NCBI GenBank assembly: GCA_020161295.1
Contig: JAIUOA010000004.1
Coordinates: 124,001 to 188,000, forward strand
Direction: 5' to 3'
Length of the DNA: 64,000 bases
Source: Bacillota bacterium
GTDB taxonomy: Bacteria; Bacillota; Clostridia; Peptostreptococcales; Acidaminobacteraceae
How positions within the stretch are numbered: position 1 is the first letter of the stretch; each line of letters starts with the position of its first letter. Below are positions 32,922 through 42,410 of this stretch, piece after piece. The position numbers and the translations under genes were made by a program. The notes under the pieces were generated by a model. That model was not told the origin of the DNA and made no database searches. It saw only the letters and a list, made by a program, of their open reading frames with translations.

Positions 32922-34310
32922 TTATGCGTTTTCGCTATAAGCACTGAGTATCATGCGGCTCAGTTTGGTGACGTCACCGGCGCCCATGGTGATAATCAAA
33001 TCGCCAGGAGTTGCCTTCTTCGTCATGTAATCGACGATTTCTGAAAATGAAGGGAAATATGTCGTATTCATTTCCTCGATTTGCATGGCTTTCATCAAGT
33101 CCTTTGAACTGATTTCGCCGTGGTCAATTTCACGCGCGGCATAAATATCGCAAAGGATGACTTCTGTGGCACCTTTGAAGGCACTTGAAAATTCGTTTAT
33201 GAGCTCTTTTGTACGTGAGTAAGTATGAGGCTGGAAGATGACATATAGGTTTTGGATATCGGTCATTCGTAGAGCGGCATCGATAGTTGCCTTAATTTCA
33301 CTTGGGTGATGCGCATAGTCATCCACGATGATGATGTCGTTGTGCTTTCCGATGAGCTCGAAGCGTCGGTTGGCATTTTTAAAGGATGAAAGACGAGACT
33401 GAATTTGGTCGATGTTAACTTTATAGATCATGCCGACAATAAATGCGGCTAGCGCATTATAGATGTTGTGCTGTCCAGGGACGACCAAAGAAATCTTACA
33501 TAATTTCGCATCCTTATGGAATACGTCAAATGAAGGATAACCAAGGTTGTTATAGACGACATTCTTTGCAGTATAGTCACAATGCTCTGAAAGGCCAAAG
33601 GTCATTAACTTTCCTTTATAATAGGGAATGATCTTTCTTGAGTTATAATCGTCACCATTTAAAACCAAGGTTCCTTTTTCATGGATGTTATTTGAAAATT
33701 TTGCAAACGCACTAACGATATGGTCGAGATCTCTGAAGTAATCCAGATGGTCCTCATCGATGTTTAAAATGACACCGACACGTGGATGGAAGGACAAAAA
33801 GTTCTCTTTATACTCACAGGCTTCAGTGATAAACAATTCGCTTTTACCGAGCTTGACGTTACTCTTTATATCGTTGAAATGTCCGCCGACCAAAGCGGTG
33901 GGATCATACGTCGCATCATTAAAAATACGGGTGACCATGGAAGTCGTCGTGGTTTTACCATGGGTTCCGGAAATGGCGATACTTTCTTTATAGCCAGCCA
34001 TAATTTGACCTAGCATCTCTGCTCTGCTAATGCATGGAATGTTTAGACGATGTGCCGCAAGAAGCTCAGGGTTATCTTCAGAAACGGCTGAAGTATAAAC
34101 CACGAGTTCGGAACCATCTACATTGGATTCAAGGTGACTTGTATAAATAGTGACCCCTTTATGAGCGAGTGCTTCTGTGATATCAGAAGGATGAAGGTCA
34201 GAACCGCTCACTGAAAATCCTTGCGTCAGCAGAATTTCTGCTATTGCGCTGTTACTGACACCGCCGATGCCAACAACATGAATATTTTTTATGCTTGAAA
34301 GATCAATCAT
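32922..34310 (-). CDS. murC: UDP-N-acetylmuramate--L-alanine ligase
   Basis: A 462-residue enzyme adding L-alanine to UDP-MurNAc in peptidoglycan synthesis. The N-terminal VVGIGGVSNSAIAEIL loop, the ATP motif ISGTHGKTTTTSM, NIDEDHLDYF and DDYAHHPSEIKA are present. It is alone on the reverse strand and divergent from purR, a placement seen in many Clostridia. TAGGAG precedes the ATG. Confidence 0.96.
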   Translation of the reverse strand: MIDLSSIKNIHVVGIGGVSNSAIAEILLTQGFSVSGSDLHPSDITEALAHKGVTIYTSHLESNVDGSELVVYTSAVSEDNPELLAAHRLNIPCISRAEMLGQIMAGYKESIAISGTHGKTTTTSMVTRIFNDATYDPTALVGGHFNDIKSNVKLGKSELFITEACEYKENFLSFHPRVGVILNIDEDHLDYFRDLDHIVSAFAKFSNNIHEKGTLVLNGDDYNSRKIIPYYKGKLMTFGLSEHCDYTAKNVVYNNLGYPSFDVFHKDAKLCKISLVVPGQHNIYNALAAFIVGMIYKVNIDQIQSRLSSFKNANRRFELIGKHNDIIIVDDYAHHPSEIKATIDAALRMTDIQNLYVIFQPHTYSRTKELINEFSSAFKGATEVILCDIYAAREIDHGEISSKDLMKAMQIEEMNTTYFPSFSEIVDYMTKKATPGDLIITMGAGDVTKLSRMILSAYSENA

Positions 34311-34419
34311 TTTGACTCCTATATTTCATTATCGATTTGAACATATTGATTATACCCTATTTTTAGTGGAGTTAAAAGTCCTTTAAAGAGGTGTTAAAAA
34401 AAGAAAACCAATAAAACTA

Positions 34420-34448
34420 TTGAAGTTCGCATAAAAAACGAATAAAAT
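34420..34448 (+). promoter_or_regulatory. purR promoter with CGAA-type inverted repeats
   Basis: TTGAAG (34420-34425), 17 bases, TAAAAT (34443-34448). The spacer begins TTCG and ends CGAA (34426-34442), and the palindrome CGAATATTCG stands at 34464-34473 before the GTG start. PurR boxes have a CGAA core, so autoregulation is plausible but not proven. Confidence 0.5.
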
Positions 34449-34485
34449 TAGGATAATACAATACGAATATTCGGAGTGTGAACTT

Positions 34486-35307
34486 GTGAGTAGACTAAAA
34501 CGTAATGAAAGAATCGGTGCAATCGTTAAAATTCTATGCGATTCTCCAAATAAGGTATTTACATTAAATTATTTTACAACCATCTTTGATTCGGCTAAAT
34601 CCACCATAAGCGAAGATTTGGTCATCGTTAAGAAAATAATGGAAGAACTTTCGCTTGGCAGAGTCGTCACCATAGCGGGGGCTTCTGGTGGTGCAAAATA
34701 TGTACCGATGATGGGGCGTGAGGAAAAACATGCCTTGATAGAAAAAATCTGTGAAGACATTAGAAAGCCTGATCGCGTCATGCCAGGACGATACCTATAT
34801 ATGGCGGATATCTTATATAACCCTACTTATACAAAAGGAATCGGCGATATTTTTGCTGAGAAGTTTTCGGATGATCATGCAAAAGTGGACTATGTTATGA
34901 CGATTGAAACGAAAGGGATTCCCATCGCCATGATGACGGCGCGCGGTCTTAATGTACCTTTGGTAATCGCCAGACATGAAAATAAAGTGACAGAGGGCTC
35001 TAAGATTAGTATTAATTATATTTCAGGTTCATCTGGTAATCTTCAAACCATGTATATATCGAAAAAGGCCATCAAAAGGGATTCAAATGTATTGATCGTC
35101 GATGATTTCATGAAAGCTGGTGGGTCAGCCAAAGGCATGATGCAACTGGTAAATGAACTGGAATGTAAGGTAGCGGGAATCTGTGTGTTGTTCGACAGTG
35201 TTCAACCTTCGAAAAAACTGGTCGATAAGTACATATCACTCATCAAGTATGAAGGAATCGATTCAAACGACCAGATTTTAGTACACCCGAACTATGAAAA
35301 TTTATAA
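34486..35307 (+). CDS. purR: Pur operon repressor
   Basis: A 273-residue repressor with an N-terminal winged helix (residues 1-75) and a phosphoribosyltransferase-like domain whose PRPP loop is VLIVDDFMKAGGSAKGM. PRPP is the inducer in Bacillus. The start is GTG after CGGAG. It begins the conserved block purR-spoVG-glmU-prs. CGAA-type repeats lie in its promoter region. Confidence 0.95.
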   Translation: MSRLKRNERIGAIVKILCDSPNKVFTLNYFTTIFDSAKSTISEDLVIVKKIMEELSLGRVVTIAGASGGAKYVPMMGREEKHALIEKICEDIRKPDRVMPGRYLYMADILYNPTYTKGIGDIFAEKFSDDHAKVDYVMTIETKGIPIAMMTARGLNVPLVIARHENKVTEGSKISINYISGSSGNLQTMYISKKAIKRDSNVLIVDDFMKAGGSAKGMMQLVNELECKVAGICVLFDSVQPSKKLVDKYISLIKYEGIDSNDQILVHPNYENL

Positions 35308-35360
35308 CGGCCCAATATTATGAACAAAAATTAAAAAATTAAAAAAAATTAACAAAAAAA

Positions 35361-35387
35361 GAAGGATTTGCAGTTTTCTTATCGAAT
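35361..35387 (+). promoter_or_regulatory. Sigma-H-type promoter of spoVG
   Basis: GAAGGATTT (35361-35369), 11 bases, ATCGAAT (35381-35387) matches the sigma-H consensus RNAGGAWWW-N11/12-RNNGAAT. Directly upstream, about 35323-35360 is almost pure A/T, like the AT-box upstream of Bacillus spoVG where AbrB acts. Confidence 0.78.
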
Positions 35388-35420
35388 ATACCACTAACAG
35401 CACAAGTTAGGGGGATAGAA

Positions 35421-35705
35421 ATGAACATTACAGACGTCAGAATAAGAAAACTTCGAGATGACGGTAAAATGAAGGCAGTCGTTTCACTTACTTTTGATGA
35501 TGCTTTCGTCGTGCACGACATTAAAGTGATTGAAGGTCAAAATGGACTCTTTGTTGCCATGCCGAGCAGAAAGGTTGGAGAAGCGGACTATAGAGATATC
35601 GCCCATCCGATTAATCAAGAAACACGTAATATGATTCAGGATATTATCTTTGAAGAGTATGAAAAAGCGAAAAATTCCACAAGTGATGACTATTTTGAAG
35701 ATTAG
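35421..35705 (+). CDS. spoVG: SpoVG family regulator
   Basis: A 94-residue protein of standard length: [20 protein letters not shown] at the start and [12 protein letters not shown] [21 protein letters not shown] in the middle define the family. SpoVG binds nucleic acid and affects septation, sporulation or virulence depending on species. GGGGG precedes the ATG. It has its own sigma-H-type promoter and a terminator. Confidence 0.96.
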   Translation: MNITDVRIRKLRDDGKMKAVVSLTFDDAFVVHDIKVIEGQNGLFVAMPSRKVGEADYRDIAHPINQETRNMIQDIIFEEYEKAKNSTSDDYFED

Positions 35706-35713
35706 AGTAGAGT

Positions 35714-35740
35714 AAAGGTATGCGGAAGCATACCTTTTTT
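35714..35740 (+). terminator. Terminator of spoVG
   Basis: AAAGGTATGC (35714-35723), GGAA loop, GCATACCTTT (35728-35737), followed by Ts. Confidence 0.9.
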
Positions 35741-35818
35741 CACGTCTACAGTCACTGTGAATAATTTACGAACTTTTCTCAATATTTCTTAATAGTTGTT
35801 TAGTTTTATAGGCAAAAG

Positions 35819-35827
35819 TGATATAAT
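35819..35827 (+). promoter_or_regulatory. Extended -10 promoter of glmU
   Basis: TGATATAAT gives an extended -10; the -35 is poor. It lies 37 bases before the ATG. Confidence 0.5.
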
Positions 35828-35863
35828 TTTGCGTGGTGAAAGACGAATAATCGAGGTAAACGT

Positions 35864-37234
35864 ATGAAGAAGTTGAAAACGATCATCCTAGCTGCAGGCT
35901 ATGGAAAACGAATGAAATCAAAGCTGCCAAAGGTATTACATAAAGTCAGTGGTGTATCCATGATACAGCATGTCGTCGATTTGGCGAAGGAAATCGGAAG
36001 CGATCAGGTCATTTGTGTTGTTGGCCATGGACGGGAGTTGGTGGAAGAGGATTTGAAAGGACAGTCTGTTGAGTTTGTCGTTCAAGCACAGCAACTCGGT
36101 ACGGGTCATGCTGTTAAAATGGCAGATGCGTATTTAGACGACGGGGAAATTCTCGTGTTGTTCGGAGATGCACCGCTGATGAGCCATGCATCATTACAGG
36201 CGTTTATCTCGCATCATCGTGATGGTGGCTATCATGCCAGTTTAATTTCAACACTGTTTGAAGATCCAACTGGGTATGGACGGATCATTCGCGATGAAAA
36301 AGGCCAATTTGAGAAAATTGTCGAGCATAAGGATGCGACTGATCAAGAACGTCTCGTGAAAGAAATCAATTCGGGAATTGGCTTGTTCGATGCAAAATTG
36401 CTTCGTAATGCGCTTAATGCTTTAAAGAATGATAATCAGCAGGGGGAATATTATCTCACTGACGTTTTTGAGGTCATTAAAAATCAGGGTGGGAACATCA
36501 GTGCTTACGTTACGCCTGACCACTACGAGGTGATGGGGGTTAATGACCGTCTAGCGCTTGCTGAGGCAGAGCTGTATCATCAAAACCGAATAAAACGGTA
36601 TTGGATGCTCGAAGGCGTTACCATGATTATGCCAGAGAGTATTTATATAGAAAAAAATGTTAAGATTGGGCAAGACACGTTGTTGCAACCAGGAACGCGA
36701 CTCCGCGGGAAGACGGTGATCGGCGAAGACTGCGAGATTGGTCCAGATGCGGATATTGCAGACACTCATATAGCAAATGGCGTATCGATCAAATATTCTG
36801 TCGTCACTAAATCAGTGATAGACGATAAAGCAACCATTGGCCCATTCGCCTATTTACGTCCTAAATCAAATATTGGCAAGTCAGTAAAAATTGGCGATTT
36901 CGTCGAGGTTAAGAATAGCACGATTGAAGAAGGTTCTAAAGTGTCACATCTCACCTATGTCGGCGATGGCCACGTAGGCAAAAATGTCAATTTAGGGTGT
37001 GGGGTGGTTTTTGTCAATTATGATGGTAAAAACAAACACCTCACCGTAGTTGAAGATAATGCTTTTGTGGGCTGCAACACCAATTTGATTGCGCCTGTAA
37101 AAGTAGGTAAGGATGCTTATATCGCCGCAGGGTCGACGATTACGGAAGATGTGCCAGAAGGTGCTTTGGCCATCGCTCGTGAGAGACAAGTCAATAAGAC
37201 CGATTGGTCGAATAAATATCAAAAGGATAAATAG
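35864..37234 (+). CDS. glmU: Bifunctional GlmU (glucosamine-1-P acetyltransferase / GlcNAc-1-P uridylyltransferase)
   Basis: A 456-residue cytoplasmic enzyme making UDP-GlcNAc. The N-terminal pyrophosphorylase has LAAGYGKRMKS, QLGTGHAV and FGDAPL; the C-terminal left-handed beta-helix (from about 250) has hexapeptide repeats and the acetyltransferase segment FVEVKNSTIEEGSKVSHLTY. Length is normal. It leads into prs after nine bases. Confidence 0.97.
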   Translation: MKKLKTIILAAGYGKRMKSKLPKVLHKVSGVSMIQHVVDLAKEIGSDQVICVVGHGRELVEEDLKGQSVEFVVQAQQLGTGHAVKMADAYLDDGEILVLFGDAPLMSHASLQAFISHHRDGGYHASLISTLFEDPTGYGRIIRDEKGQFEKIVEHKDATDQERLVKEINSGIGLFDAKLLRNALNALKNDNQQGEYYLTDVFEVIKNQGGNISAYVTPDHYEVMGVNDRLALAEAELYHQNRIKRYWMLEGVTMIMPESIYIEKNVKIGQDTLLQPGTRLRGKTVIGEDCEIGPDADIADTHIANGVSIKYSVVTKSVIDDKATIGPFAYLRPKSNIGKSVKIGDFVEVKNSTIEEGSKVSHLTYVGDGHVGKNVNLGCGVVFVNYDGKNKHLTVVEDNAFVGCNTNLIAPVKVGKDAYIAAGSTITEDVPEGALAIARERQVNKTDWSNKYQKDK

Positions 37235-37243
37235 GAGGAAGTA

Positions 37244-38200
37244 ATGCAATCGAGTGACAGGAGAATAAAGGTTTTTTCGGGCAACGCAAACCAAGAACTT
37301 GCACGTTCAATTTGTAAAGAACTTGGATTACCGTTGGGAGACAGTATCGTTAAGACCTTTAGCGATGGAGAAATTTCAGTGAACATCAACGAAACCGTCA
37401 GAGGGATCGACGTGTATGTTGTTCAGTCTTTCTCATTGCCAAAAGTGAATGATTATCTCATGGAACTGCTCATCATGATCGATGCACTTAAGCGTGCATC
37501 AGCCGGTAGAATTACCGCAGTTATTCCATATTATGGATATGCTAGGCAAGATCGTAAGGCTAAGGCAAGGGATCCAATTTCAGCAAAACTTGTGGCAAAC
37601 CTCATCGTCGCAGCTGGTGCAGACCGAGTTCTGACCATGGATTTACATGCAGCACAAATTCAAGGCTATTTTGACATTCCACTCGATCACTTAAAAGGCG
37701 TACCGCTTCTTGCAGATTACTTTAAAAAGAAAAATCTCAAAGATGTGGTTGTCGTATCTCCAGACCTCGGCAGCGTTACGCGTACGAGGGACCTTGCAAA
37801 CAAACTGGATGCTCCTATCGCCATCGTTGATAAAAGAAGACCAGAGCCAAATGTTTCCGAGATCATGAATATTATCGGTGATGTTAAAGGCAAGAATGTC
37901 ATTTTAATCGATGACATGATCGACACAGCCGGAACAATCGTCAACGCAGCTAAAGCGCTAAAGGAAATAGGTGCAAATGAAGTGTATGCAGCATGCACGC
38001 ACGGAGTCTTCTCAGGTCCTGCAGCCAGCAGGATTAAGGATTCAGCGATTAAAGAGTTGGTTGTACTCGACACCATCAACATCGCGCCTGATATGAGGAC
38101 GCTTGATAATGTGACCCTTTTGTCGGTAGCACCTGCATTTTCAGAAGCCATCAGAAGAATTTTCAATAACGATTCTGTGAGCACGATGTTCGAAGACTAA
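37244..38200 (+). CDS. prs: Ribose-phosphate pyrophosphokinase
   Basis: A 318-residue class I PRPP synthetase. Motifs are [56 protein letters not shown] and the PRPP loop [20 protein letters not shown] precedes the ATG. Supplying PRPP links it to PurR, PyrE and the purine control nearby. Confidence 0.97.
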   Translation: MQSSDRRIKVFSGNANQELARSICKELGLPLGDSIVKTFSDGEISVNINETVRGIDVYVVQSFSLPKVNDYLMELLIMIDALKRASAGRITAVIPYYGYARQDRKAKARDPISAKLVANLIVAAGADRVLTMDLHAAQIQGYFDIPLDHLKGVPLLADYFKKKNLKDVVVVSPDLGSVTRTRDLANKLDAPIAIVDKRRPEPNVSEIMNIIGDVKGKNVILIDDMIDTAGTIVNAAKALKEIGANEVYAACTHGVFSGPAASRIKDSAIKELVVLDTINIAPDMRTLDNVTLLSVAPAFSEAIRRIFNNDSVSTMFED

Positions 38201-38221
38201 AACGTTCATAAAATAATGTTT

Positions 38222-38257
38222 AAAACGCGCGTACATTGTTGATGCGCGTTTTTTTTG
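38222..38257 (+). terminator. Terminator between prs and pth
   Basis: AAAACGCGC (38222-38230) and GCGCGTTTT (38244-38252) pair, followed by a T run. Confidence 0.88.
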
Positions 38258-38295
38258 ATATAATCTTTAAGACTAAAGACAGATAGGAGAACCAC

Positions 38296-38853
38296 GTGTA
38301 TATCATCGTCGGTCTGGGTAATCCAGGGAAAAAATATGAGTTGACACGGCATAATGTGGGATTCGATGCTATAGACCGTTTGGCGGAAAAGCATGGCATT
38401 GCTGTGACTAAAATGAAATATAAAGCGCTGATAGGGGAAGGTAATATCGCAGGAGAAAAAGTGATTTTAGTAAAACCTCAGACGTACATGAATTTGAGCG
38501 GAGAAACCGTCATGAACATCTGCCAGTTTTACCAACTCCCCATGGAGCAGTTGATCGTCATTTATGATGATATCGATACAGACTTCGCGAAGCTGCGTAT
38601 TCGAATGAAGGGGAGTGCAGGCACGCATAATGGGATGCGCCACATTATCTACTTGCTACAAAAGGATGATTTCCCCAGAATCCGTATCGGTATCGGTAAA
38701 TCTGACAGGCTGGCGCTTAAGGATTATGTGCTTCAAAAGTTTAATAAGGAAGAAATGGTGACGATCAGCGAAACGATCGATCGGGCCGCGCAGGCAGCAG
38801 AAACCATTATTTCATCAGGTATAGAAATCGCCATGAACCGTTTTAATGGATAA
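38296..38853 (+). CDS. pth: Peptidyl-tRNA hydrolase
   Basis: A 185-residue enzyme that frees peptides from stalled peptidyl-tRNA. The catalytic region has LGNPGKKYELTRHNVGFDAID with Asn and His, then KPQTYMNLSGE, YDDIDTDFAKLRIRMKGSAGTHNGM and the IRIGIGK strand. The start is GTG with AGGAGA upstream. It precedes mfd by 12 bases, the usual Firmicute order. Confidence 0.96.
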   Translation: MYIIVGLGNPGKKYELTRHNVGFDAIDRLAEKHGIAVTKMKYKALIGEGNIAGEKVILVKPQTYMNLSGETVMNICQFYQLPMEQLIVIYDDIDTDFAKLRIRMKGSAGTHNGMRHIIYLLQKDDFPRIRIGIGKSDRLALKDYVLQKFNKEEMVTISETIDRAAQAAETIISSGIEIAMNRFNG

Positions 38854-38865
38854 AGTGAGGCAAAA

Positions 38866-41800
38866 ATGAATTCTCTTTTATTAGGCCTTTTCGACCATTC
38901 TGTCGAAGTGAAATCAATCGTCAAAAGTTTAGAAGAACGAATTTCACCCATACTAGTCCATGGGTCTGAGCCCTATGTGATGAAATGGATCGCTGCAAGT
39001 GTCTCAAAAGGGCTGGATCGAGATGCCATCGTTCTATTTGAGGATGATCATAAAGCAAAGATGGCTGCTGAAGAGGTGGATGAAGCTATCTATTTGCCGA
39101 GCAGAGAAATCGTTTGGTTCGATTCGTTCGCCCATTCCAATCAGGTGGCCATAGACCGTGTGGAAGCGTTGATTACAGCCACATCGAAGAGACGTCGACT
39201 GATTTTCACCTCGGTAAATAACGTCGCTTATCGTTACCCTAAGTTTTCCATGATTGCCGATCACCGATTGGTTATCGACATGAATACCGAAATTGCCATG
39301 ACGAAGCTTCAAAGCACGCTCTACGCCTACGGCTATGAACGCGTGGAAATCGTAGAGTCAAAGGGGCAGTACAGTATTAGGGGGGGCATACTCGATATCT
39401 TTTCTACGCTTTATGACTCCCCCTATCGGATTGAGTTCTTCGGTGATGAAGTTGATTCCATTCGCGATTTTGATATTGAGACGCAGAAATCCCTTAACAA
39501 ACACACATCATTCATCATTTATCCCTGTAGAGAATGGGTTCTGGAAGACCACCATATCGATCAGGGCGTTTTGCGTTTGGAAGCCTTATTGGATAAATAC
39601 AAGGCTCAAAAACGCGAGAAAATTCATGAGATGATCGCCCACTTGTCGCAAAGAACCTTTGTGGATGGTATAGAAAAATATTTGCCGATTTTATTTCCGC
39701 ACTCAGATACGTTGATGGATTATTTTAACGATCCGCTGGTATTTATTATGGGAAATAATCAATGTATGTCGCGCCTTAGACAGTATAATGAGGACTATAA
39801 TCGGCAGTTCACCGATTACCTTGAACGCGGGGAGGTTATCGCAGAGCAATTTAACCGCATATTCAGTTATGAAGATATCCGTGCGGCACTGTCATTATAT
39901 TCAGTCGTTCTATCTGAACTACTCATCAAGCAAACGGAAGGGTTTTCGCCCCAGCAAAGCTTAAAACTCACTTCTCGTGAGATGAGCAAGTATTTTGGCA
40001 AGTTCGATCAAATCGCTTTGGATTTGAGGAAGTGGAAGCTTAAGGGCTATAAAATTCTCGTCGCTTTCAGCGGTGAGGAGCGCCGAGATAAGTTTGTACA
40101 GACCATGGCGGGCTTTGAAATTCCTGTGAATACAGAACTGGGATTCGAACGGGTAATGAGTGGCCAGGCCATCGCAGCCATTATGCCGATTCAAGGTGGA
40201 TTTTACTTTGATACGTTCAAAGTGGTGGTGCTCACTGAGATCGAGCTCTTTGGAGAAGGTAAAAAAATCGCTCGTAAGAAACCGGCGCAAGGCAAGGTCA
40301 TCAAGGCGTTTAGTGAACTTGCAGTGGGCGACTATGTCGTCCATGAAAGCCATGGTGTCGGCCAATACCTCGGGATTGAACAGATGAGCATTGACCAAAC
40401 GCGCAAGGATTTTTTAAAGCTAAGGTATGCGCAGGATGACTATCTATATATCCCTGTGGAAAGTGCCGGACTCGTGCAGAAATACATGGGTACGGATAAG
40501 GAGAAGCTAAAGCTCAATCGACTCGGTGGCAATGAATGGAAAAAGACGAAATCAAAGGCCAAAAAGGCGATTGATGACATGACCGACGAGTTGATTGAAC
40601 TCTATGCCACACGGAAAGCGAAAAAGGGATTTGCCTTCTCTGTTGACAATGAATGGCAACGCGAATTTGAAGCACTTTTTCCTTATCAAGAAACAAGAGA
40701 CCAGCTCAAGTGCATAGATGAAATCAAGCAAGATATGGAAAGCACGCTACCGATGGAACGCCTCTTATGTGGTGACGTTGGCTATGGTAAGACAGAGGTG
40801 GCCATCAGAGCAGCCTTTAAAGCCGTGATGAACTCGAAGCAGGTTGCGATTCTAGTGCCCACCACGATTCTCGCTCAGCAGCATTATAATAATATCGTGG
40901 AGCGATTTTCAAAGTATCCTGCAAATGTCCAGATGATTTCCCGTTTTAAGACCAAAGGTGAGCAAGCTAAAATCATTAAAGATATTAAGAACGGTGTCGT
41001 CGACGTCATCGTGGGAACCCACCGAATTCTGTCGAATGATGTGGTGTATAAGGACTTAGGCCTCCTCATTATCGATGAAGAGCAACGGTTCGGCGTAAAG
41101 CATAAAGAGAAAATCAAACAGATGAAGGAAAATATCGATGTGCTGACGCTAACAGCCACTCCGATACCGAGGACGCTTCACATGTCCATGATCGGGATTC
41201 GTGACATGAGTGTCATCGAGGATCCGCCTGAGGACCGTTACCCGATTCAAACCTACGTCGTCGAATATGATGAAAACCTCGTCAGAGAAGCTATCGTGAG
41301 AGAGCTGGAACGCGGTGGGCAGGTGTATTTCGTCCATAATCGAATCGTAGACATCGATCGTGTGGCAGCGAAGCTACAAGAGCTGGTGCCAGATGCCATC
41401 GTGCATTACGCACATGGACAAATGAATGAGCATCAACTGGAAAAGCTGATGCTGGAATTCATGAACAACACGTTTAATGTTTTGGTTTCCACGACCATCA
41501 TCGAAACAGGACTGGATATTTCTAATGTCAATACGATTATCATCAATGATGGCGACCGATTTGGCCTATCGCAGCTCTACCAGCTGAGAGGACGCGTGGG
41601 CCGCAGTAACCGGTTGGCGTACTGTTATATTTTCTATCAGGAAAACAAAGTGTTGAATGAAGTGGCGGAGAAGCGTCTAAAAGCCATCAAGGAATTCACT
41701 GAGCTCGGTGCCGGTTTTAAAATTGCCATGCGAGATTTGGAAATCCGAGGGGCAGGCAATGTTCTGGGAACTGAGCAGCATGGCTATATGGAAGCGATTG

Positions 41801-42345
41801 GTTACGATCTATACTGTAAGCTTTTAGAGGAAAGCGTTGCGACGAAGAAGGGTGAAATCGTCAAAGCGAAGCCTCAAGCTAAAATCGATCTGGCAGTAAA
41901 TGCCTATATTCCTGAAACTTATATCGGAAACCACCAAATGAAAATCGAAATTTATAAGAAGATCGCCAGCATTGAATCGCGATCGGATGTGGATGCGATT
42001 TATGAGGAAATCGAAGACCGTTTTGGCACGGTTCCTGTTTCAGTTGCGAATTTAATTACGATCGCCTATATAAAGGCCTTGTGTGAGTTTATGGGAATCG
42101 AAGAAGTTTCTGAGGATTCAAAGGACTTTATTTTAAAGTTCGCGACTGACTATGCCATCAGTCCGTTATTCATCAGTCAGGTCATGGCCCACGATTCAAA
42201 CAACGTGTCGTTTTTTGCCACAAACCCAGCAATATTAAGGGTTAAGATTACAAACAGGTTAAGAAAAAAAGAAGAACAATTAACAATGCTTGAAAAGTAC
42301 GTGGAAAAAATATATAGTTTTCATAGTGATTATTTAAATATATAA
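38866..42345 (+). CDS. mfd: Transcription-repair coupling factor
   Basis: A 1159-residue ATP-driven translocase that removes stalled RNA polymerase and recruits UvrA. It has the UvrB-like N-terminal part, a CarD-like polymerase-binding domain (LAVGDYVVHESHGVGQYLGIE), a RecG-like motor with GDVGYGKTEVA, DEEQRFGV, LTATPIPRTLHMS and VSTTIIETGLDISN, and the C-terminal TRCF domain. Length is standard. It follows pth closely. Confidence 0.98.
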   Translation: MNSLLLGLFDHSVEVKSIVKSLEERISPILVHGSEPYVMKWIAASVSKGLDRDAIVLFEDDHKAKMAAEEVDEAIYLPSREIVWFDSFAHSNQVAIDRVEALITATSKRRRLIFTSVNNVAYRYPKFSMIADHRLVIDMNTEIAMTKLQSTLYAYGYERVEIVESKGQYSIRGGILDIFSTLYDSPYRIEFFGDEVDSIRDFDIETQKSLNKHTSFIIYPCREWVLEDHHIDQGVLRLEALLDKYKAQKREKIHEMIAHLSQRTFVDGIEKYLPILFPHSDTLMDYFNDPLVFIMGNNQCMSRLRQYNEDYNRQFTDYLERGEVIAEQFNRIFSYEDIRAALSLYSVVLSELLIKQTEGFSPQQSLKLTSREMSKYFGKFDQIALDLRKWKLKGYKILVAFSGEERRDKFVQTMAGFEIPVNTELGFERVMSGQAIAAIMPIQGGFYFDTFKVVVLTEIELFGEGKKIARKKPAQGKVIKAFSELAVGDYVVHESHGVGQYLGIEQMSIDQTRKDFLKLRYAQDDYLYIPVESAGLVQKYMGTDKEKLKLNRLGGNEWKKTKSKAKKAIDDMTDELIELYATRKAKKGFAFSVDNEWQREFEALFPYQETRDQLKCIDEIKQDMESTLPMERLLCGDVGYGKTEVAIRAAFKAVMNSKQVAILVPTTILAQQHYNNIVERFSKYPANVQMISRFKTKGEQAKIIKDIKNGVVDVIVGTHRILSNDVVYKDLGLLIIDEEQRFGVKHKEKIKQMKENIDVLTLTATPIPRTLHMSMIGIRDMSVIEDPPEDRYPIQTYVVEYDENLVREAIVRELERGGQVYFVHNRIVDIDRVAAKLQELVPDAIVHYAHGQMNEHQLEKLMLEFMNNTFNVLVSTTIIETGLDISNVNTIIINDGDRFGLSQLYQLRGRVGRSNRLAYCYIFYQENKVLNEVAEKRLKAIKEFTELGAGFKIAMRDLEIRGAGNVLGTEQHGYMEAIGYDLYCKLLEESVATKKGEIVKAKPQAKIDLAVNAYIPETYIGNHQMKIEIYKKIASIESRSDVDAIYEEIEDRFGTVPVSVANLITIAYIKALCEFMGIEEVSEDSKDFILKFATDYAISPLFISQVMAHDSNNVSFFATNPAILRVKITNRLRKKEEQLTMLEKYVEKIYSFHSDYLNI

Positions 42346-42410
42346 TAGAGAATGAATTGTGACGCGCAGACATCATTGGACTGCCGCATATGAAATTGAG
42401 GAGAGAGCGT

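Noticed and set aside
37717..38184. Reverse open frame of 155 codons opposite prs
   Set aside because: The forward gene is unmistakable and the reverse frame has no start signal or family.
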